A stretch of DNA of 64,000 nt. Source: CALBZE01 sp036381255 (GTDB lineage Bacteria > Gemmatimonadota > Gemmatimonadetes > Longimicrobiales > RSA9). The DNA lies in NCBI GenBank assembly GCA_036381255.1, contig DASVDG010000111.1, positions 31,144 through 95,143 on the forward strand. Direction: 5' to 3'. Shown here one piece after another: positions 17,602 through 24,815 of this stretch. Both the position numbers and the translations under genes were made by a program. The notes under the pieces were generated by a model that was not told the origin of the DNA, did not search any database, and saw only the letters and a list, made by a program, of their open reading frames with translations. Every line of letters starts with the position of its first letter. Position 1 is the stretch's first letter.

Positions 17602-19146
17602 ATGCGATGCACACGATCCCGCGGCCGGCGGACCGCGCGCCCCGGCCGGCTCCTCGCCCCGCCGCTCCTGGCCGCGGCCGCGCTCCTCGCCCCGGCCGCC
17701 GCGGCGGCCCAGGGCATCGACACGCTCGCCCTGCGCGCCCACACCCGCTACCTCGCCGACGACCGGCTCGAAGGGCGCGGCACCGGCACGCCCGGCGAAC
17801 GCCTCGCCGCCGCGTACATCCAGGACCAGCTCCGGCGCCTCGGCATCCCCGGCGCCGCACCGGACGGCGCGTACCTCCAGCCCATCCCGCTGCGCGAGGC
17901 GACGATCGACCACGCCGCGACCCGCATCGTCGTCGAACGCGACGGCCGCCGCACGGAGTTCCAGAGCGGCAAGGACTTCGTGGTCGAGCGCGGCGGGCGC
18001 GATGCGTTCCACGACTTCGCCGGCGAAGCGCTCTTCGTCGGCACCGCCGGCCTCGCCGCAGACGCCCTCGCCGGCGTCGACCGCCTCGACGGCCGCGTGC
18101 TCGTGCTGATCGGGATGCTCGGCGACGAGGCCGTCACGCTCGTCCCCGACTGGATCCGCCGCGGCGTCACCGGGATCGTGTTCCTGATCCCCGACGCCGA
18201 ACGGTTCCGCGCGTTCGCCCGCGCCCGCGGAGACACCCGCCTCTACGTCGACGCCGACGTGGACGACCCCGTCTGGCAGCCGCAGCTCCCGACGCTCGTC
18301 GCCGGGCCGCGGCTCACCGCCGCGCTGCTGGCCGGCGCGCCGCTCGCGCCCAACGCGCTCGACGGCCGCCGGCCGTTCCACGCGCTCCCGCTCGACCGCA
18401 CCGTCCACGCGACGATCCGCACGACCGTCCGCGACGTCGACGCCGCGAACATCGCCGCGCGGATCCCCGGCCGCGACCCCGCGCGCCGCGACGAAGTCGT
18501 CGTCTACACCGCGCACTACGACCACCTCGGCATCGGCGCGCCCGACGAGAGCGGCGATTCGATCTACAACGGCTTCTCGGACAACGCCGCCGGCGTCGCC
18601 ATGCTCCTCGCGATCGCCGAGGCGCTCGCCCACGAGCCGCCCGCCCGCACCACGCTGTTCCTGTTCTTCACCGGCGAGGAGAAAGGGCTGCTCGGCTCGT
18701 CGTACTACGCCGCCGCGCCCGTCGTCCCGCTCGAGCAGACCGTCGCCGTCATCAACCTCGACGCCGGCGCGCCGCCGGCGCCGCCACGGAGCTGGCGCAT
18801 CGCCGGCGGGACCGCGTCCACGCTCGGCGACATCGCGCGCCGCGTCGCCGCCGCGCACGGCTGGACGGCCGAGCCCTCCAGCGCACGGCCGAATTCCGAC
18901 TACTGGCCGCTCCTGCGCCGCGGCGTCCCCGCCGTGTTCCTGATCCCCGGCAACGAATGGGACGGCCTGACCCGCGCGGAACGCGACGCGCTCCACGCCC
19001 GCTGGGACCGCTATCACCAGCCCGGCGACGAATGGGCCGAGGACTTCCCGTTCGCGGGGCTGAAACGCTACGCGGAGTTCGCGCTCGCGCTCGGACGGGA
19101 GCTCGCGGACGGCGGCGAGCGCCCCGCGATGGAGAATCACGACTGA
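17602..19146 (+). CDS. Secreted M28 family zinc metallopeptidase
   Basis: About 514 residues with a signal peptide (LLAPPLLAAAALLAPAAAAAQ). The co-catalytic zinc site of M28 aminopeptidases is complete: His in VVYTAHYDHLGIG, Asp in NGFSDNAAGVAMLL, the catalytic Glu pair in FFTGEEKGLLGS, Asp in VINLDAGAP, and the last His in RYHQPGDEW. Between the signal and the catalytic part lies a stretch of about 200 residues that resembles a PA-type lid. It would remove N-terminal residues from peptides outside the inner membrane. Start choice is uncertain: an in-frame ATG at 17560 adds 14 residues; the later one gives a more normal n-region. It is transcribed divergently from the aminotransferase. Confidence 0.9.
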   Translation: MRCTRSRGRRTARPGRLLAPPLLAAAALLAPAAAAAQGIDTLALRAHTRYLADDRLEGRGTGTPGERLAAAYIQDQLRRLGIPGAAPDGAYLQPIPLREATIDHAATRIVVERDGRRTEFQSGKDFVVERGGRDAFHDFAGEALFVGTAGLAADALAGVDRLDGRVLVLIGMLGDEAVTLVPDWIRRGVTGIVFLIPDAERFRAFARARGDTRLYVDADVDDPVWQPQLPTLVAGPRLTAALLAGAPLAPNALDGRRPFHALPLDRTVHATIRTTVRDVDAANIAARIPGRDPARRDEVVVYTAHYDHLGIGAPDESGDSIYNGFSDNAAGVAMLLAIAEALAHEPPARTTLFLFFTGEEKGLLGSSYYAAAPVVPLEQTVAVINLDAGAPPAPPRSWRIAGGTASTLGDIARRVAAAHGWTAEPSSARPNSDYWPLLRRGVPAVFLIPGNEWDGLTRAERDALHARWDRYHQPGDEWAEDFPFAGLKRYAEFALALGRELADGGERPAMENHD

Positions 19147-19242
19147 CGCCCGGGCGAGCGCGCCCCCTTGCCCGGCCCCCGCGCGCCCGACAACTTGCGC
19201 ACACCGGCCAGGGACGACGGAACCAGCGATGAGGAGGGAGAG

Positions 19243-19683
19243 ATGGCCGCGGATCGCACCGCAGAAGTGACGTGGGAAGGGAATCTCGCACAGGGGAACG
19301 GCAGGATCGACCTGAAGAGCAGCGGCCTCGCCACCGCCATGCCCGTGACGTGGGCGTCCCGCACCGAGCAGCCCGGCGGCAAGACCAGCCCCGAAGAGCT
19401 CCTCGCCGCCGCCCACGCCTCGTGCTTCGCCATGGCGCTGTCGCACGAGCTCGCCGGCGCCGGCCACCCGCCCGAACGCCTCGACGTCCGCGCCACCGCC
19501 ACGTTCGACAAGGTCGGCGAGGGCTTCCGCGTCACGGCCATGCGGCTCTACGTCCGCGGCCGCGTCCCCGGCGCCGATGCCGCCGCGTTCCTCCGTGCCG
19601 CCAACGCCGCCAAGGAGGGCTGCCCCATCTCCCGGGCGCTCGCGGGGAACGTCGACATCGCGCTCGAGGCGACGCTGGAGTAA
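19243..19683 (+). CDS. OsmC/Ohr-family peroxidase
   Basis: A 146-residue protein of the OsmC family, thiol peroxidases that reduce organic hydroperoxides. Both redox cysteines are present: AAAHASCFAMALSHEL and the later AAKEGCPISRAL. The N-terminus (AEVTWEGNLAQGNGRI) is that of the small YhfA/OsmC group. The start at 19243 is fixed by a strong Shine-Dalgarno (GAGGAGGGAGAG directly upstream). It lies 96 bp after the M28 gene and converges with the sigma-factor gene. The cytoplasmic location and its own ribosome site suggest a simple stress gene rather than a partner of the peptidase. Confidence 0.93.
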   Translation: MAADRTAEVTWEGNLAQGNGRIDLKSSGLATAMPVTWASRTEQPGGKTSPEELLAAAHASCFAMALSHELAGAGHPPERLDVRATATFDKVGEGFRVTAMRLYVRGRVPGADAAAFLRAANAAKEGCPISRALAGNVDIALEATLE

Positions 19684-19790
19684 TCGTACTGCGAAGCGCG
19701 GCGCGGGCCGCCCGCCGCCCGAACGCGCCGGCGCCGCCCGCGCCCCCGCCGCGCCGAAGCGACGCCGCTACCGCACGGGCAGGCCCGGAC

Positions 19791-20414
19791 CTAATTCAGG
19801 TACGGCTCGATCCGCTCGGCAAAGCTCGTCCGCGCACGATGCAGCCGCGACTTCACCGTGCCCAGGTTCACCCCGGTGATCTCCGCGATCTCCTCGTAGC
19901 TCTTCCCCTCGAGCTCGCGAAGCTTGAACACCAGCCGATGATGCTCCGGCAACTCGTCGACCATCCGCTCGACCAGATCCCGCAAGTACCGCTTCCGGTA
20001 CATGTCGTCCGGACGCATCGACGAATCCTCGAACTGCAACGGCCGGTGCTCCGGCTCCCAGTGCGTCGTCAGCTTCTGGAACAGGACCAGCGGGCTCCGC
20101 GAGCGGTTCCGCAGCTCGTTCTTCGACAGGTTCGAGCAGATCGTGTAGATCCACGTCGAAAACTTCTTCGACTGGTCGAACCGATGGAGGTGCCGCGTCA
20201 CCCGGATGAACGCCTCCTGCACCAGATCCTCCGCGCGGTCCCGGTCGCCCGTCTTCCGCGCGATGAAGTGCACCAGCTTGTCCCGGTAGCGGTCGTACAG
20301 CTCCGAGAACGCGCCGGCATGGCCCTCCAGGTGTGCAGCCACCAGCTCGCCGTCGTCCAGCTCGTGGAGCGGGGCGCGGAGCCCCGTCTGCGGCTTCACG
20401 GTCGTCGTGGCCAT
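19791..20414 (-). CDS. RNA polymerase sigma-70 factor, ECF subfamily
   Basis: A 207-residue ECF sigma factor. Region 2 has AFSELYDRYRDKLVHFIARKTGD, the core-binding DLVQEAFIRVTRHLHRFD and the promoter-melting stretch FSTWIYTICSNLSKNELRNR. Region 4 has LPEHHRLVFKLRELEGKSYEEIA followed by the helix-turn-helix GVNLGTVKSRLHRARTSF. No anti-sigma gene with a zinc-binding or membrane segment follows: the next gene downstream is convergent. Control must therefore come from elsewhere or from its own expression. A sigma-70-like promoter is seen upstream at 20539-20567. The start has a GGAGA close to the ATG (AAAGGAGACCA). Confidence 0.95.
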   Translation of the reverse strand: MATTTVKPQTGLRAPLHELDDGELVAAHLEGHAGAFSELYDRYRDKLVHFIARKTGDRDRAEDLVQEAFIRVTRHLHRFDQSKKFSTWIYTICSNLSKNELRNRSRSPLVLFQKLTTHWEPEHRPLQFEDSSMRPDDMYRKRYLRDLVERMVDELPEHHRLVFKLRELEGKSYEEIAEITGVNLGTVKSRLHRARTSFAERIEPYLN

Positions 20415-20538
20415 TGGTCTCCTTTCCCAGGGGCGACGAGCGCACGTACGTACTCCCGCCGGCCGCGATCACGATCCAAATCAACGAAAATCGGGAGTGG
20501 TTCCCGACCCCTTCGTCGTCGTGCAAAATCGACGTGAT

Positions 20539-20567
20539 AACATACAAAAGATCGCCCCTGAACTCAA
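20539..20567 (-). promoter_or_regulatory. Candidate sigma-70-type promoter of the ECF sigma gene
   Basis: Reading the minus strand, TTGAGT (20562-20567) and TATGTT (20539-20544) are separated by 17 bases, in a locally AT-rich stretch of an otherwise GC-rich sequence. The predicted transcript would have a leader of about 120 bases before the sigma gene. Confidence 0.45.
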
Positions 20568-20612
20568 GGGTCCCGGCGGGCAAACTTTTGTAGTTTCCAA
20601 TGACCGTTGAAG

Positions 20613-21953
20613 TTATGGGGCTCCGCCGCGGAGCGCCGTGATCGGCGCGGTTGCGCCCGGGCCTTTGTACACGGTTCCGCCCTTCATCACGAAGTCGATT
20701 CGTTCGAGCAGCCGGATGTCGTCCAGCGGGTCGCCGCGGACGGCGACGATGTCGGCGAGCTTGCCGGGTTCGAGCGTGCCGAGGCGGTCATCCTGGCCGA
20801 GGAGCCGGGCGGCGTGGAGCGTGGCGCTGCGGATCGCGTCGATCGGGCGCATCCCGGCGTCGACGAGGAGGCGGAACTCGCCGGCGTTGGTGCCGTGCGG
20901 GAAGACGCCGGCGTCGGTGCCGAAGGCGATGGGCACGCCGGCGGCGATGGCCTTCTGGACGGAGCGACGGGCGTGGGGCGCGATCTCGAGGGCCTTGGCG
21001 GCGGCCCAGGGCGCGAGGACGCCGGCGCGGGCGCCTTTGACGACGGCGTCGAACGCCATCATCGTGGGGACGAGGTAGGTGCCGTGCTCCTTCATGAGGC
21101 GGATCGCCTCGTCGTCGAGGATGGAGCCGTGCTCGATGGAGGCGACGCCGGCGCGGACGGCGGCCTTGATCCCGTCGGCGCCGTGGGCGTGGGCGGCGAC
21201 CTTGCGCTCGGCCATGCGGGCGGTTTCGACGATGGCGCGCATCTCCTCGAACGTGAACTGCTGCGCGCCGACGGCGTCGCCGGCGGAGAGGACGCCGCCG
21301 GTCGCGCAGATCTTGATGACGTCGGCGCCGTACTTCACGGCGTAGCGCACGGCCTCGACGGCCTCGTCGACGCCGTTCGCGATCCCCTGCATCGGCCCGG
21401 GCTCGTCGAGCAGGTCGGGGCGGAACCCGTTCGTGTCGCAGTGGCCGCCGGTGATGCCGATGGAGTGGGTCGCGACGAACATGCGAGGTCCGGGGACGAG
21501 GCCGTCGCGGATCGCGTCGCGCAGCGCGACGTCGGCCCACTCGCCGGCGCCGACGTCGCGGATGGTGGTGAAGCCGGCCAGCAGCGTGAGTCGCGCGTTC
21601 TTCGCGCCGACGAGGGCGGCGTAGCCGGGCCACTGGTGCAGCGCGCGGTCGGCGTAGCCGCCGCTCGGGTCGCCGGTGATGTGCGTGTGGGTGTCGATGA
21701 ACCCGGGCATGACGGTGTAGTCGGAGAGGTCGATGACCTCGGCGCCGCGGGGGATGTCGACGTCGCGGCCGACGGCCTGGATCGTTTCGCCGCGGACCAC
21801 GATCGTCGCGTCTTCGACGACGCGGCCGGTGGCGGTGTCGATCAGTCGCCCGGCGCGGATGGCGATGACGGGCTCCGCGTCCGGCTGCTGGGCGGCCAGC
21901 CCGGCGGGGGCGAGGATCGTGAGCGCACCGGCGAGGACGAGGAATCGTCGCAT
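20613..21953 (-). CDS. Secreted metal-dependent amidohydrolase, imidazolonepropionase/prolidase-like
   Basis: A 446-residue exported protein (signal peptide FLVLAGALTILAPAGLAAQ). The mononuclear or binuclear metal site of the amidohydrolase superfamily is complete: HxH in DTHTHITGD, the bridging Lys region VIKICATGG, His in AAHAHGADG and SIEHGSIL, and the catalytic Asp in AFGTDAGVF. Relatives include Xaa-Pro/Xaa-Arg dipeptidases and imidazolonepropionase-like enzymes; a dipeptidase activity would fit the many secreted peptidases in this window but is inference. An open frame extends 23 codons upstream, but GGAG sits nine bases before the ATG at 21953 and the signal peptide begins there. It follows the small gene at 22041 by 87 bp on the same strand. 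Confidence 0.9.
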   Translation of the reverse strand: MRRFLVLAGALTILAPAGLAAQQPDAEPVIAIRAGRLIDTATGRVVEDATIVVRGETIQAVGRDVDIPRGAEVIDLSDYTVMPGFIDTHTHITGDPSGGYADRALHQWPGYAALVGAKNARLTLLAGFTTIRDVGAGEWADVALRDAIRDGLVPGPRMFVATHSIGITGGHCDTNGFRPDLLDEPGPMQGIANGVDEAVEAVRYAVKYGADVIKICATGGVLSAGDAVGAQQFTFEEMRAIVETARMAERKVAAHAHGADGIKAAVRAGVASIEHGSILDDEAIRLMKEHGTYLVPTMMAFDAVVKGARAGVLAPWAAAKALEIAPHARRSVQKAIAAGVPIAFGTDAGVFPHGTNAGEFRLLVDAGMRPIDAIRSATLHAARLLGQDDRLGTLEPGKLADIVAVRGDPLDDIRLLERIDFVMKGGTVYKGPGATAPITALRGGAP

Positions 21954-22040
21954 GGCGGTTCTCCGGATGTCGTGAAGGGGATGGGCCGGTGCAATGTAGG
22001 AAGGGCCGGCGGCGCGCGCCACGGCGCCGCCGGCGGTCGG

Positions 22041-22286
22041 CTACTGCTCTTCGACGCGCTGGATGAATTCGTCGACGAGGCTGCGGAACCGCCGGCGCAG
22101 CGCCTGCGCCTCCGAGGCCGCGCGGTCCTCGGGGCCCGGCTCCTCCCACCCCGGCGGGTTGTCGCCGCGGCCCCAGTCGGAGGGCGGCCCGTGCGCCCGC
22201 TGCTGCGCCCGGGCGGCCATCCATTCGCGGCCCGTCTCGTAGAGCTGTTCGAGAACCCGCTCGGGGGGGCGAATCTCCTGCGCCAT
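22041..22286 (-). CDS. Small hypothetical protein, 81 residues
   Basis: An 81-residue acidic/polar protein without membrane segment or recognisable domain: an N-terminal helix (ERVLEQLYETGREWMAARAQQ), a Gly/Pro-rich middle (PSDWGRGDNPPGWEE), and a C-terminal helix (RRRFRSLVDEFIQRVEE). AGGAG lies eight bases upstream of the ATG, which together with the codon use supports a real gene. It starts 53 bp after the end of infC on the same strand, where rpmI (ribosomal protein L35) would be expected in many bacteria, but it does not look like L35. It may be co-transcribed with infC. Function unknown. Confidence 0.7.
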   Translation of the reverse strand: MAQEIRPPERVLEQLYETGREWMAARAQQRAHGPPSDWGRGDNPPGWEEPGPEDRAASEAQALRRRFRSLVDEFIQRVEEQ

Positions 22287-22339
22287 GTCGGTGACTCCTG
22301 GTCCGGGACGGCATCCGCACCGCCCCGGCGGCGCAAGAG

Positions 22340-22870
22340 CTATGCCCCGTCGGCCCTGGCGTCGGGCGCCAGCACCATGACCAGGCGACGGCCCTCGACG
22401 CGGTCCGTCCGGCTCTCGACCTGCGCGATGTCGCCGACCTCGTCGACGATCCGGTCGAGCACCTGGTGGCCGAGCTCCGGCCGGCGCAGCTCACGCCAGC
22501 GGAACATCAGCGTGACCTTCACCTTCTTGCCCTTGCCCAGGAACTTGCGGGCGTTGCGCAGCTTGAAGTCGAAGTCGTGGTCGTCCGTCTTCGGGCGGAA
22601 CTTGACCTCCTTCACGTCGACCGTGTGCTGCTTCTTCCGCGCGGTCTTCGCGCGCTTCTGCTGTTCGTACTGGTACTTCCCCCAGTCCATGATCCGGACG
22701 ACGGGCGGACGGGCGTTCGGGGCGACTTCGACGAGGTCGAGGCCGTGCTCTTCGGCGGCCTCGCGGGCCTTGCCCAGCGGGACGACCCCCAGCTGCTCGC
22801 CGTCGGGGTCGATGAGGCGGACGGGACTGATGCGGATCTGTTCGTTGATTCTCGTGCGCGTCCTGGTGAT
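22340..22870 (-). CDS. infC: Translation initiation factor IF-3, with a non-canonical AUC start
   Basis: Encodes IF-3 (about 176 residues, normal length): N-domain RINEQIRISPVRLIDPDG, linker DWGKYQYEQQKRAK, and C-domain KEVKFRPKTDDHDF, KVTLMFRWREL and VESRTDRVEGRR. IF-3 binds the 30S subunit and monitors start-codon pairing. No ATG, GTG or TTG exists in frame between the upstream stop (22943-22945) and the conserved N-terminus; the first in-frame ATG is codon 61. A strong AAGGAGG (22876-22882) lies five bases before an ATC at 22868-22870, so this is the likely start; a second ATC three bases upstream is only two bases from it. AUU/AUC starts allow IF-3 to repress its own synthesis in other bacteria. 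The rpmI-rplT partners are not downstream. Confidence 0.93.
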   Translation of the reverse strand: MTRTRTRINEQIRISPVRLIDPDGEQLGVVPLGKAREAAEEHGLDLVEVAPNARPPVVRIMDWGKYQYEQQKRAKTARKKQHTVDVKEVKFRPKTDDHDFDFKLRNARKFLGKGKKVKVTLMFRWRELRRPELGHQVLDRIVDEVGDIAQVESRTDRVEGRRLVMVLAPDARADGA

Positions 22871-22882
22871 GATGTCCTCCTT
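22868..22882 (-). promoter_or_regulatory. infC ribosome-binding site and AUC start codon
   Basis: AAGGAGG at 22876-22882 (minus strand) followed by ACATCATC; the ATC at 22868-22870 has five-base spacing. It decides the start because no canonical start codon is available in the frame. Confidence 0.75.
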
Positions 22883-22923
22883 CTTCCTGTGAATCGGTTC
22901 CGGTCTCTCCGCCGCACACCGTA

Positions 22924-22943
22924 ACCCCGACCGCGGTCGGGGT
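22924..22943. repeat. Perfect 20-bp palindrome before infC
   Basis: ACCCCGACCGCGGTCGGGGT reads the same on both strands. It lies 17 bases past the stop of the upstream secreted-protein gene (22960) and 54 bases before the infC start. It could form a stem with a CGCG loop and act as a terminator for the former or a leader structure of the latter; no U-tract follows. Confidence 0.6.
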
Positions 22944-22959
22944 CAAATCCGGGGCGCGG

Positions 22960-23361
22960 TCACTCCCAGCGGAACGTCGCGGTCCTGTCGTACGCGCCGA
23001 ACACCTCGGCGACGGGCCGGTCCGGCAGTCGGACCTTCACGTGTACCTCCTCCGGCACCACGACCAGGTATTCCACCCGGTCGGCGCCGATGGCTGTGAG
23101 CTGGAGCTCGCCGCCGCTGCGCTCGGCGAGGCCGAAGCCGGGGATCCCGTCCGGCGCCCGGCCGGCCACCTCGAGGCGGCCCTTCTCGCCGCGAATCAAC
23201 CGGATCGTGCCCGGCAGCTCCGTCTCGATCCGGACGGTCAGCCGGTCGCCGAGGAAGGCGTACACCCGACGGACCACATCGGCATCCCGGTCCTGGGCCG
23301 ATGCGGCGGCGGGGAGCAGCAGCGCGAGGGCGACGGCGACGCACGGCAGGCGCACTTTCAT
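22960..23361 (-). CDS. Secreted hypothetical protein, 133 residues
   Basis: A 133-residue protein with a clear signal peptide (VRLPCVAVALALLLPAAASAQ). The mature part is beta-rich (LTVRIETELPGTIRLIRGEKGRLEVAGRA, then a long DRVEYLVVVPEEVHVKVRLPD strand set). It resembles short DUF4097-like or adhesin-like beta-sheet proteins but no family is certain. GGAGGG lies eight bases upstream of the ATG. It lies 90 bp upstream of infC on the same strand, with the 20-bp palindrome in between. Function is unknown. Confidence 0.72.
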   Translation of the reverse strand: MKVRLPCVAVALALLLPAAASAQDRDADVVRRVYAFLGDRLTVRIETELPGTIRLIRGEKGRLEVAGRAPDGIPGFGLAERSGGELQLTAIGADRVEYLVVVPEEVHVKVRLPDRPVAEVFGAYDRTATFRWE

Positions 23362-23700
23362 ACCGATCCCTCCGGCGAAGGGTCCGTCCGGCCCGCCCGC
23401 TCACGCGCCACGCCGGAGCGTTCGGGCCGCTGCGGTCACCGTGTAGAATCGATCGCCGAGCGATCGGAGTTCCCCGAGCCGTCCGGCGCCCGGCCGTCGG
23501 ACGGGGCCAGCGGGCCCGGCATGTCCCGTCCGGCCGCCCGCCCGGCGCGTGGGGGGTGCAAGAGTCGCGCCCGGCGGCGTCGGCGCGCCACGCCGTGTGC
23601 GCCGCCCTGCGCGCCACGGCACCGCCTCCGCGCCACGAACGCGTCGAGCGCTCCGCCGACGGCGGAGCGCTCGACTTCAGCGATTCGCCCCGGGTGCCGC
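23362..23700. other. Intergenic, 339 bp
   Basis: No coding frame on either strand is convincing. It holds the long inverted repeat at 23643-23675 near one end and presumably the promoter of the 22960 gene near the other. Nothing else recognised. Confidence 0.5.
23643..23675 (-). terminator. Long inverted repeat downstream of the proline/glutamine-repeat gene
   Basis: Two perfect 15-bp arms (23643-23657 and 23661-23675) separated by three bases, 26 bp after the stop at 23701. The stem is very GC-rich; there is no U-tract on the minus strand. Confidence 0.65.
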
Positions 23701-24378
23701 TCAGTACGTCCCCGTCGGCAGCGTGTCGCCCGGCTGCGTCGGCGGCTGCTGGCCCGGCTGCATGCCTGGCTGCTGCCCCGGCTGCATGCCCGGTTGCTGG
23801 CCGGGCTGCATCCCGGGCTGCTGGCCCGCCGGCGCGCTCGAGAGCATCAGGTCCCGGTGCACGTTCCACCGCTGGAAGTCGGGCTCCTGCTGGAGCTGCG
23901 ACTGCTGGATCCAGGTGGACGCCTGACCGGACGGCGCCTGCTGGAGCGTGCCCATGAGCTGGACGTCCTGACCGGTCTGGATGTCGGCCATCCGGAGCAT
24001 CTGGCCATCACGGGTCCGGGCCGGCGTCTGAACGAAGATCGCGTGCAATTCGCCGTTCAGCTCGGCCGCGACCCAGAAGCCCTCGTTCGTCGGCTGGCCG
24101 ACGACCTGCCCGTCCAGCATGACCGAGCGGCCGATGTCGTCCGAGCCGAGCGGCAGCAGCGTACGCAGCTCCGCCGCCTCGCCCGCCGGCGGCATCGGCG
24201 TGGGGGCCGGAACGGCGGCGGGCTCCCGCACCTCCTCCACCGGCTGCACGCCGGCCATCCGCTCCTCGTCGGTGTCGACCATCTCCGCGATGGCCCAGAT
24301 CAGCAACGCCAGGACCAGCAGCCCGATGATCCACGGCCAGATCGACGGCCCTTTGCGTTCGACGTTGATGTCCGCCAT
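23701..24378 (-). CDS. Membrane-anchored hypothetical protein with GQQPGMQP repeats
   Basis: A 225-residue protein. It has a short cytoplasmic lead (MADINVERKGPSIW), one membrane helix (PWIIGLLVLALLIWAIAEMV), an outside linker rich in Pro/Glu, and a folded stretch of about 110 residues (DDIGRSVMLDGQVVGQPTNE, then LNGELHAIFVQTPA and GQDVQLMGTLQQAP) that looks like a small beta-barrel of the bacterial OB type. The tail is three copies of an eight-residue GQQPGMQP unit plus a partial one. AAGGAGGT lies eight bases before the ATG at 24378; an open frame extends further upstream but has no such signal. No function is known. It is a single-gene unit flanked by strong stem-loops. Confidence 0.75.
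   Translation of the reverse strand: MADINVERKGPSIWPWIIGLLVLALLIWAIAEMVDTDEERMAGVQPVEEVREPAAVPAPTPMPPAGEAAELRTLLPLGSDDIGRSVMLDGQVVGQPTNEGFWVAAELNGELHAIFVQTPARTRDGQMLRMADIQTGQDVQLMGTLQQAPSGQASTWIQQSQLQQEPDFQRWNVHRDLMLSSAPAGQQPGMQPGQQPGMQPGQQPGMQPGQQPPTQPGDTLPTGTY
23743..23826 (-). repeat. Tandem 24-bp repeat encoding GQQPGMQP
   Basis: Three and a half tandem units of 24 bp in the 3' part of the gene at 23701-24378. The DNA copies differ mostly at third codon positions, so the repeat is kept at protein level. Confidence 0.85.
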
Positions 24379-24815
24379 GTCAGCGTACCTCCTTCCGCGT
24401 TCGCTCCGTTCTCGCCGGGATCCCGGCGGCCCGGCCACGGTGTGAACGTCGCAAATTGCGTTCCCTGCACGGATGTCGTGTCGCTTCAAAGTGTTACGGT
24501 GATTCGAGGGGGCGGGCGCAAGCGCGGAGGCGCCGGGTGCCGGGGCACGCGGACGGAGCCCGGTTCCGGCGGTCGGGTGGTGAGTGGTCGATGGTCGATG
24601 GAGCACGCCGCCCGAGGCTTAACGTCGCGGGGTCGGGAACGATCCTCGCGACGGGCGCCGCCAGGAGGGTGTGCAACCCGGCTGTCCCCGCCCGATCAGC
24701 GGTGCGAGGCGCTTCGATTCCGCGGTCGGCGTCGCCGTGCGGGATCCGGCGCGAATCCCGGGAGCCGTGGGGGGCTCCCGGGACCTTCGGCGGCGAGGTG
24801 CTTACGGCCGGGCGG
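24379..24815. other. Intergenic, 437 bp
   Basis: Between two minus-strand genes. It contains the terminator at 24756-24783 and a slightly AT-richer stretch at 24445-24505 that may hold the promoter of the 23701 gene. No small gene with a ribosome site was found. Confidence 0.5.
24756..24783 (-). terminator. Stem-loop after the lysine-6-dehydrogenase-like gene
   Basis: An 11-bp perfect stem (24756-24766 with 24773-24783; TCCCGGGAGCC arm) with a six-base loop, 32 bp after the stop at 24816. On the minus strand only TT follows. Confidence 0.65.

Noticed and set aside
17449..19467. Long N-terminal extension of the aminotransferase frame through the M28 peptidase
   Set aside because: It is antisense to the well-supported peptidase and OsmC genes and has no domain; the aminotransferase N-terminus begins near 17448.
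20483..20504. ECF-type autoregulatory promoter (GGAACC and CGTT) before the sigma gene
   Set aside because: The spacing is only 12 bases, too short for ECF promoters (about 16-17); the sigma-70-like pair at 20539-20567 fits better.
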